Positions 56,958-64,000 of a stretch of DNA of 64,000 bases are shown here, piece by piece. Where the stretch lies: assembly GCA_963921825.1 (NCBI GenBank), contig OY997590.1, forward strand, positions 56,038,012-56,102,011, given 5' to 3'. Position 1 is the stretch's first letter. Each line of letters opens with the position of its first letter. The translations under genes and the position numbers were made by a program. The DNA is from Erodium maritimum (taxonomy: Eukaryota > Streptophyta > Magnoliopsida > Geraniales > Geraniaceae). The notes under the pieces are model-generated. The model was not told the origin of the DNA and did no database searches. It worked only from the letters and a program-made list of their open reading frames with translations.

Positions 56958-58766
56958 GAGCATGTGGAGAGTGCTTTGAACCGTCCCGCGAACCACGACC
57001 ATGACCCATAATTTAGCGGTTCGCAAGTCGCGCATTGTGGAACGCGAAATCTACGAACCGCGACTAGCGCATCGCGATTGCGATTCGCCGGTTTGTGCCT
57101 CGTCATTCGCGCACCAGCCAATGGTGGCTCAACACGTGTCCTTGTCGGGACAAAAAAAATCTGACCGTTGGCAACGAAAATTTTTATTATTATTATTCTT
57201 TAAATCCTATTTTCTCACCATCTAAATACCCTGACCTCTATTCTCAAACCACCAACCATTCTCCAACTTCTCTCTAAATTTTTCTACAATTTCAAACTCC
57301 CATTCCCAACTTCCTCTCTCTTAAAAGCCGATCGAAAATGTCTGACGATGAAACTCAACGTTCTCATTCATCGGATGACGAACAATGTAGGTCGGAAGAT
57401 TTTCAATTCATCGTCGGGGACCTAGGAAACTTCCAGCACTTGTTGACGCAACTTAGTGAGAACTCCGCGAACGCCAGCGCTTTCACCCGCTATATGCAAC
57501 CGGGTTCCGACTCAGGTACTTTCAAACTCTCGATTTTTTTTCATTTTTAAAATTTATTTGAAGTACCAATGATGTGAGTGTTGGAAAATGAAATTCAACA
57601 CATGTCAATTCCAACCCTTTCCAGGTCAAAGCTACCCATTTCCACCTCATTTCAACCCCTTTTCGGGTCAAAGCTACCCGGTTCCACCGCATTTCAACCC
57701 CGGTCCAGGGAAATTCCACCCCGGTCCCAACTACTATGGGTGCCCTGATTATAAACCATGGAAACAACACGTTGGCGGCAACATCGACACCCGTATGTCA
57801 TCATAGTCATCCTCTAGCGGCCCTGCCCAAGAACGACCAGCAAGGGTGACACAACCTAGGAGAAAATGGATCGTCGAGGCGGAGAGGCACCTCATATAAA
57901 GATGGATCAAGACATTAAAAGACCCGATTAAGGGAAACTCCCAACTAGGTAACACATTCTGGTGCACAGTTACAAAGTAGTACAACGAGGGTGGGCGTTT
58001 CCCGCATTTCGAGTGGAGACCCATCAAGAACCATTGGAACACCCTTGGGGTGAGGACCAAGATGTCCTCGGTATTCTGAAGGTCGAGAAGGCCGACGTGT
58101 GGAGCAGATAGATTCATGAAGACTACATGAGGGCGACGAAGTAGGTATGAAGAGCCATACCGGATGAGGAAAGGACGAAAGGCGACCCGCTTTTTTTGAC
58201 CTCGATCATTGGGTCGAAATGCTTGACAAGGACAAGTTCACCACCGAGGAAGGCACGATCTCTCATGTACGACGACAACAGTTGGATGAGGTTAGGACTT
58301 ACAGCTCAACCTCACCCATAAGTACCGCTGAAGATTACACACCTCTCGGTGGTGAGTCCCAACAAGATTGAGTATCTTCTGATCCGAACAAGTGAGGTCA
58401 TCAGCAAAGACCCCCTTCCCCTACACCTCAGTGTAGAAGAGCGATCGTTGGGGGAAGAAGTCTACGAAGAGAAAGGGGAAGATCCTCCAAGATCAAATAA
58501 GTGCCACGACGGACATGGAATGAGTAGGGGCCGAGTCACAACGAATAGATATAGAAAAGGACCGACTAAAGCTTCAGAAGTTCGCGCAACATATGGAGTT
58601 CTCCCAGAAATGGCAACAACTCTTCAAACAATACAATGCCATGCAGGAGAAGGATATCTTCAACTTCGCCGAGGAGCAGACGTCCCGACACAGATTAATG
58701 ATGTCCCAATTATGGGCTCGAATGGAAGACCTTGAAGTTCAAATGGTCAAGCTTCAACAAGAATGA
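56958..58766 (+). mobile_element. Harbinger element remnant
   Basis: Left end GAGCATGTGGAGAGTGC at 56958-56974, preceded by TTA (56955-56957), fits a Harbinger terminal repeat with its 3-bp target. A CG-rich, self-complementary stretch follows (57017-57100). It carries the accessory ORF below. The right terminal repeat and the transposase were not found. Confidence 0.5.
57338..58766 (+). pseudogene. Harbinger accessory protein (Myb/SANT, NAM-associated type)
   Basis: Starts at ATG 57338 (MSDDETQRSHSSDDEQ). Then come a Pro/Phe-rich stretch with three QSYPxPPHFNP-like repeats (57600-57730), a Myb/SANT region in broken frames (GNTFWCTVTK, HFEWRPIKNHWNTLG, about 57850-58040), and a C-terminal coiled-coil (MEFSQKWQQLFKQYNAMQEKD, ending MVKLQQE before TGA at 58764-58766). 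The order is that of plant Harbinger ORF1. At least five frameshifts or stops show it is a pseudogene. Confidence 0.75.
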
Positions 58767-58913
58767 TATATATGTTGGATTATATGCTTCAACTTTTAGG
58801 GGGTTGTATTATTAAAGAGAATGAAAAAAGTTGAAATTCATTTTTTAATAACTTGTGTTAATATTATTTATAATTAATTTTGTCAAAATTATTTCAATTT
58901 TATATAATATTTA

Positions 58914-60522
58914 GGAAATTTTTTACTTTAACACCCTGCCAAACATTTAATTTCATTTTGATACCCTAGTATAAATTTTTATCACTTTCATACCCTAACC
59001 AAAATTTTAATTTCACTTTCATACCCAGCCGTCAGATTCTGTTAACTTTCCATCCAAAATAGGTAAAATGTCCATAATACCCCTAACTATTACTCAAATT
59101 TTCAAACTCATGCCATTGGTTCAGAACTTGAAAATAAGTGAAATGACGATAATACCCTTCATTGTTAGGGCGTTAAACTGGAAATTTCACTATTTTTAAA
59201 TAAAATCAGTTTTTTTTTTATAAATTCAATTTTTATCTTCAAAAATTCAATTTTTAATTTAAAAAATACATAACAATCAGTTTTTTTATAAAATCATTTT
59301 TTAAATCATTTTTTTTATTAAAAATAGTTTTATTTATCAAAAATAATTTTTATTTTATTAAAAAATTAATTTTATTTATATAAAAAATATAAATTCAGAT
59401 TTTAAAAATAAAAAAATATTTTCAAAACATGTTAAAATATTTTTTTTTCTACCATGTTCACCCACTCTCTCTCTCCTCCTCTCCCCATCCTCCGCCCTCG
59501 TCCCCGGCCACCCCCTCTCCCCTTTCCTCTGCCCCCTCGCCATAGCCCTAAAATTGGTGCTTCTCAAGTGCCAAGTGCCCACACCGCCTCGAGAAAACCG
59601 ACTTCTCTGTCTCTGAAGTGCCCAAGTGCTTCGGGACGGCGTTCTTGATGCCCAAGTGCGCCACCACATCGACAAACCGCTTCTGCAGCTGCGGAGTCCA
59701 GACGAGCCACGACCGCTTCAGAGTCCGGGCCGACGGATTGTCAGTCAAATTCTAAGTCCTCAGAGCCGAATCGGCCTCCTCCGTGCCATCTAATTTCCTT
59801 AATTTCCTTGAATCGGACTAGGGCTTTTTGCACTTCAGAGATAGAGAGGACGGATGGAGAAATACAGATTCGGCATCTGAGCACTTGAGAAGCACCGATT
59901 TTAGGGCTATGGCGAGGGGGCGGAGGAGGGGGAGAGGAGGAGAGAGAGGGGGGGTGAACGGGGTAGAAAAAATAATAAAAAATATTTTAACATGTTTTGA
60001 AAATATTTTTTATTTTTAAAATCTGAATTTATATTTTTTATATATATAAAATTAATTTTTTAAAAATTAAAAATGATTTTTGATAAATAAAACTGTTTTT
60101 AATATAATTTTTTTTTTAAAAATGATTTTATAAAAAAACTGATTTTTATGTATTTTTTAAATTAAAAATTGAATTTATGAAAATAAAAATAACTTTATAA
60201 ATAAAAATTGAATTTATATAAAAAATGATTTTATTTTAAAAATAGTGAAATTTTCAGTTTAACACCCTAAGAATGAAGGATATTATCGTCATTTCACTTA
60301 TTTTGAAGTTCTGAACTAATGGCATGAGTTTGAAATTTTGAGTAATAGTTAGGGGTAATATGGACATTTTACCTATTTTGGATAGAAAGTTAACAGAATC
60401 TGACGGCTGGGTATGAAAGTGAAATTAAAAGTTTGGTTAGGGTATGAAAGTGATAAAAAATTTATGTTAGGGTATAGAAATGAAATTAAATGTTTGGCAG
60501 GGTGTTAAAGTGAAAATTTCCC
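58914..60522. mobile_element. Mutator-like foldback (Pack-MULE) with captured gene fragment
   Basis: 1.61 kb flanked by the 9-bp duplication TAATATTTA (58905-58913 and 60523-60531). The arms, about 58914-59620 and 59831-60522, are imperfect inverted repeats of about 700 bp, starting GGAAATTTT and with spaced ACACCCT/TACCCT motifs in the outer 120 bp. Inside are AT-rich stretches and then a pyrimidine-rich block ending at CCATAGCCCTAAAATTGGTGC. The loop of about 210 bp between the arms carries a LUX-like coding fragment. No transposase is encoded. Confidence 0.9.
59629..59790 (-). pseudogene. LUX/PCL1-like GARP-domain fragment captured by the foldback element
   Basis: The minus-strand frame reads PSARTLKRSWLVWTPQLQKR and then FVDVVAHLGIKNAVPK, almost identical to the start of the GARP (Myb-like) DNA-binding domain of LUX ARRHYTHMO/PCL1, the evening-complex clock factor. 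The upstream text (GTEEADSALRT, stop, NLTDN) also resembles the acidic lead-in of LUX. Visible changes from my recollection of the family are PR to SW after TLKR and His to Gln in WTPQLHKR. The domain ends after VPK, before its second half, and runs into arm sequence (HLGTSETEK). It is a truncated, stop-containing fragment. Confidence 0.85.
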
Positions 60523-60531
60523 TAATATTTA

Positions 60532-61050
60532 TTTTTTAAATAAAAAAATTAATAGATTTAGTAAAATATCCAATCAACATCCAGTTAGCATTCACTAACA
60601 ATCAAGTCCCCTTCCCGGATCTCACCATTGTGGAACATAGTTAATTTCATGGTCTGGGAACCACTATTTTACACAATCAATATACGGTTCTTTCCTCTAT
60701 ACAAGCTCTTATATCGAGAAAAACAACCTGGGAACCTAAACGAGTTATATATTTGAAGCATAACAAAATTGTCTTATTGGCTGTATTCATTTCAAAGGTA
60801 GATTGTCTTCACATATTCCAAAAATTGGAAATAATTTGGAACCTTGGAAATGCTCAACCACATCCATTTTATATATAAGCCATAGGTTTGTTCTACTTTA
60901 TCCTTTTTGTCCTGTTTATGGTTCACCAAAATCTTCAAACATCTGTTTTTTCCACCCTTCAAAATAATCAGAAAATGCGAAATGATAATCGAAAAATCTG
61001 ATTGGGTAGCGGTCTAGTACGGTTTACACCGCGATGCAGAGGATCTCTGT
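60532..61050 (+). promoter_or_regulatory. Upstream region of topoisomerase I
   Basis: About 500 bp between the foldback element and the pyrimidine-rich leader. TTTTATATATAAGCC near 60869-60884 is a TATA-like sequence. It is further from the presumed leader start than usual, so the transcription start is uncertain. Confidence 0.35.
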
Positions 61051-61310
61051 AGCAGCAGCCAAACTCCTCGTGCTAATCAGCCTCGCCTGATGCTTTCTTC
61101 TCTCTCTCTAACCCTAAGTCAAGCTCTCGTCTTCCTCACCGCACCACCACCGTCAACGGCCTCGCCTCATTACCTCGTCGCCGCACCGGGAACCTCCAGT
61201 CTCCGGCATCAATCTCTGTAAACTTTCCCCGCCTGCGGCCACAGATCGATTCTTTCTCCGTTACCGGCGCCGGCGACGTGCCGAACATCTCCCCGAAGTG
61301 CCCCGATTAG
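61051..61310 (+). other. Topoisomerase I 5' untranslated exon (predicted)
   Basis: A CT- and GC-rich stretch with TTCTTCTCTCTCTCTAACCC, typical of plant leaders, ending GATTAG|GTATGAATT. The left limit is approximate. Confidence 0.55.
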
Positions 61311-62909
61311 GTATGAATTCCGCCTGTTTTCAATTTCTCTTTTGGGTTTGTTTTTGTACCGGGGGTTTTCATGCCCTAAAGTTGAATTTTTTTCCCCAAA
61401 TGGTGATTTAGCCTTTTGATTTCATTAGGTATTGTGCGGCTTTGCATTTTCACAGTCGTGTATTTGAATGAGTTACCTACTTTTCATTGGTTTGGATGAT
61501 AATTTAGCTCATATTCTACAAGAAATGAGAATTTGAGTTTGTATCTTCAAATGTAGAGATTGAAACTTTGTTTACTTGGCTTTCCCTTGCAAACCCAAAT
61601 TGCTTATTTATATGCCAAATGCACTTTGTCCTTGCATATTTTCTGTTGGGTGAACCCGAAAACTATTTATCAAAACAAAACCAGCCCAATTCGAGGTCCA
61701 CTCACATCTTTAAAGCCACGAAGGTAAGTTTATAGCTTGAGTTCTTGCACTAACCCAACTGATGTATATAGGGATAAGCCTGATCCAACATCCTTTCAGT
61801 TTCCAATTAGAGTTTGGGATTACAGAATGATCCAAGGTGTACTCATTTTCAATGTTTCTTGTAGCTTAAGTGCTATGAAAATGAATTATTCTGATGCATA
61901 CACGAAATAATTAATATTTCAATGGTTATACTTACAATGCCAAAAAAGTACTTCTGGTAGTAATATTACATCTATGCTTACTTTCCCTAATATCAGTTAG
62001 CCACCATTACTCAAGGTGTTGGTTTAGTTGCATGAGCTTAGTTTAAGTGTAATCTTTGATCAAATGTGCTAACCTCTTAGGACTGAAGTAGAAGGTTTTA
62101 ATAATGAAACAGTATTTCTCTAAAAAAAGGTATTTGTTGTACTGAATTGAAACATCAATAAAAGTAATGTCAGTAGCTTCCTCTCACGAGCTGATTGTCC
62201 ATTTAAATGGGCATCACGTAGCTATAGTAGAACTTGGCATTAAGAGCATATTTCAAACATTAGAAGTGCATCACTAGATAGTCTCTTGAATGTCAGGATT
62301 AGTTATTGTGGTTGGACGTGACCTGTTTATTGCCACGTTCTCTTTCACTAGGCTGAGATAGCATTGATACACTTAATGATGGGGAAGGGCAAAGGTAAGA
62401 AGACAAACCATGTCAAATGATTTTTCGTTTTCATACAATAGACGGGAGATTTAGGCTCTCACTAGTCAAAATATACTGTGTTTGGATCCTCAATCATGGA
62501 ATCTTTCTCACAAGACCCTCCATGCCATAACAATTGCTCTTCAAATAAGTTTTCTCAAGTTACCTATTCACTGCCTATTAGGCCATGCCATCTATTCAGA
62601 CTCATTTTTGTCCCTGGACAATGTGAGTGCTAGTATCTTTGATGAAGTGAGCTTAAATAGGGTTAGTTGATCTCTCAGAAGTAGTCGTGAAATTATACCG
62701 TGTCCTCTAATATATGTTAGTTAGGAAGGTCTAGAGTTCTGTGTTATAGAGTGGAGTTAAATGTTGTGTATCTTAAAATTTGGTGGCATCAGTAAATGTT
62801 TGAGCGATACTTTATTACTCGATCCGTGTTGCTTGGTTTTAGCTTCTTAATTTTACAGATTACAACTGGAGTGATTGCATTCTCATAAAAAATACTTCTA
62901 TTTTTCCAG
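61311..62909 (+). other. Topoisomerase I leader intron
   Basis: 1,599 bp from GTATGAATT to TTTTTCCAG. It includes T-rich stretches typical of plant introns. A possible small alternative exon (ATGGGGAAGGGCAAAG|GTAAGA near 62380) was noted but not adopted. Confidence 0.6.
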
Positions 62910-62952
62910 ATATTTAGGTGACATACATGAGAAAGCAGTACTTAATTGGATA

Positions 62953-64000
62953 ATGGCTGTTGAGGCTTGTATCAAAAGAGATATGGCAGGTGGGTTTGAT
63001 GATGATGACGACGATGATAAGCCTCTAGTTTTTAGAAGAATGGCTGCATCCAAGCAAACTCAGTCAAACTCTGAAATAAAGAAATCCTCATCTCAGAGGC
63101 ATGATGGCCAATCAGGGAGCAGTGTTTCTAACATTCGTTCTCACAATGGTCAAAGCTCCAGTGCTCAGAAGGGTAACACCGTTCCTTCTGCCAAGGCATC
63201 GACAGTGAAGCCACCGGTGGTCAATTCTAAAACATCGCAGTCATTAGACAATAAGTCAAAACATTCTTCAAAACAACAGACATCTACTGCTGCTGCAGAA
63301 AATGATTCTCTTAAACAGGCGAATAGTGACTCTGAAGATGATAAACCCCTGAGTGCTAGAATTAAGGGGAAATCCAACCATTCCAGTACAGGGCTCAGGT
63401 CACCTAGCCCTCATCAGTCGCCACCAACAAAGCTAAAGATCAGTCCCCGGAATGGCCCTGAAGATTCGGATGATGAAAAGCCTTTATCTTCAAGGTTCCC
63501 TATCAAGTCCAGTGTGGGGACATCAGGTAATAAGCCTTTTAGTAATGATGAAAAGAAACCATTGGTAGCAAAAGCGCAGCTAAATGGTTCCGCCAGAAGA
63601 GATAGTCAAGGAAACTCTTCAACTTTACCTGGCAAGAGACCTCTAGAAAAGGCAAATTCTTCAAATCAGTTCATTAAAAAGCAAAAGTTTCTGGATACAT
63701 CAGAATCATCCAAACTTAAGCAAGTCTCGGTCAAGGCAGAGGCAAAGGTAGATGATGATGACGATGACAATATTCCTATTGCCCAGAGAATGAACAAGTC
63801 AGTCAAGCCTGATAATAAAGTATTGTCGGCAAAACTAAAAGTAAAAAAGGTTACATCTTTCAAGAAGTCAACCAAAAAGAACAAAAAAACAATGAAGAAT
63901 TCAAAATACTTGAAGTCGACAAAATATTCACCTGGTTCTGGTGATGGTCAGAGAAAGTGGAATACTTTGGTGCACAATGGTGTCATTTTTCCTCCTCCAT
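62953..64000 (+). CDS. TOP1: DNA topoisomerase I (type IB), N-terminal part, cut by window end
   Basis: Starts at ATG 62953 (MAVEACIKRDMAGG) after the acceptor at 62909 and stays open for 349 codons to the window edge. Type IB topoisomerases nick one strand through a Tyr, let the DNA rotate, and reseal it. Visible here is the charged, Ser/Lys-rich N-terminal region and the beginning of the DNA-binding core (SGDGQRKWNTLVHNGVIFPP, residues ~332 on), nearly identical to plant TOP1. Acidic clusters each followed by KPL or IPI recur at residues about 16-25, 127-134, 171-177, 197-202 and 267-276. Basic nuclear-signal-like stretches occur near 220 and 295-320. The catalytic Tyr lies outside the window. 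Arabidopsis TOP1 acts in meristem and floral patterning. Confidence 0.95.
   Translation, partial: MAVEACIKRDMAGGFDDDDDDDKPLVFRRMAASKQTQSNSEIKKSSSQRHDGQSGSSVSNIRSHNGQSSSAQKGNTVPSAKASTVKPPVVNSKTSQSLDNKSKHSSKQQTSTAAAENDSLKQANSDSEDDKPLSARIKGKSNHSSTGLRSPSPHQSPPTKLKISPRNGPEDSDDEKPLSSRFPIKSSVGTSGNKPFSNDEKKPLVAKAQLNGSARRDSQGNSSTLPGKRPLEKANSSNQFIKKQKFLDTSESSKLKQVSVKAEAKVDDDDDDNIPIAQRMNKSVKPDNKVLSAKLKVKKVTSFKKSTKKNKKTMKNSKYLKSTKYSPGSGDGQRKWNTLVHNGVIFPPP

Noticed and set aside
59454..59648. Pro/Arg-rich plus-strand frame in the foldback arm
   Set aside because: Pyrimidine-rich arm sequence; the meaningful reading is the minus-strand LUX-like fragment nearby.
62373..62395. Alternative small coding exon ATGGGGAAGGGCAAAG before a GTAAGA donor
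   Set aside because: Plant TOP1 proteins as I know them do not begin this way, and the ATG at 62953 gives a start consistent with the family.
1..64000. A new defence or biosynthetic gene system
   Set aside because: Apart from two conserved host genes, every sizeable coding stretch traced to a known transposon family or stayed unassigned; there is no cluster of cooperating genes.

Overview
The window looks like nuclear DNA of a flowering plant, probably a eudicot. It has intron-containing genes with GT-AG junctions, an SBP-box transcription factor carrying a miR156 site, a plant-type DNA topoisomerase I, and dense Ty1/Copia, Ty3-like, LINE, Mutator-like and PIF/Harbinger sequence. The species cannot be named from the sequence. 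Only two host genes are convincing: an SPL6-like SBP-box gene (about 42.48-46.8 kb, plus strand) and the start of DNA topoisomerase I (about 61.05-64 kb, plus strand, cut by the window end).

Layout. 1-2590: a Ty3-like long LTR cut by the window edge, inserted into a Copia LTR. 2591-9077: a minus-strand Copia element (A1) whose LTR is split by a solo LTR of its own family in the opposite orientation. 9960-17385: a minus-strand LINE (LINE-1) split by a 2.87-kb Ty3-like solo LTR and by a Mutator-like MITE. 17.5-18.6 kb: LINE and Harbinger debris. 18.9-26 kb: a second minus-strand LINE (LINE-2), nearly full length, with an intact 764-residue ORF1 and an ORF2 holding few lesions. 27-29.1 kb: a Harbinger accessory ORF, a LINE 3' end and a short ARF3-like exon fragment. 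29.5-40.5 kb: two Copia elements in one block; element B (plus strand) is arranged 3' half - LTR - 5' half and sits where part of element A2 (minus strand) should be. 40.5-42.2 kb: retroposon debris ending in a poly-A tract. 42.2-46.8 kb: SPL6-like gene. 46.8-50.2 kb: a tandem duplication with one MITE per copy, a SINE-like repeat and a Harbinger accessory-gene remnant. 51.4-55.6 kb: a decayed SIRE-type Copia element. 57-58.8 kb: another Harbinger accessory-gene remnant. 58.9-60.5 kb: a Mutator-like foldback element whose loop holds a fragment of a LUX/PCL1-like clock gene. 61-64 kb: topoisomerase I.

The two host genes have no visible functional link. The rest is a record of nested insertions, several dated relative to each other by target-site duplications read directly from the sequence. 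I see no operon-like or defence-like system. The most distinctive items are the gene-capturing foldback element, the hairpin arrays kept in two diverged LTRs, the inside-out Copia element, and the paired MITEs in a tandem duplication.
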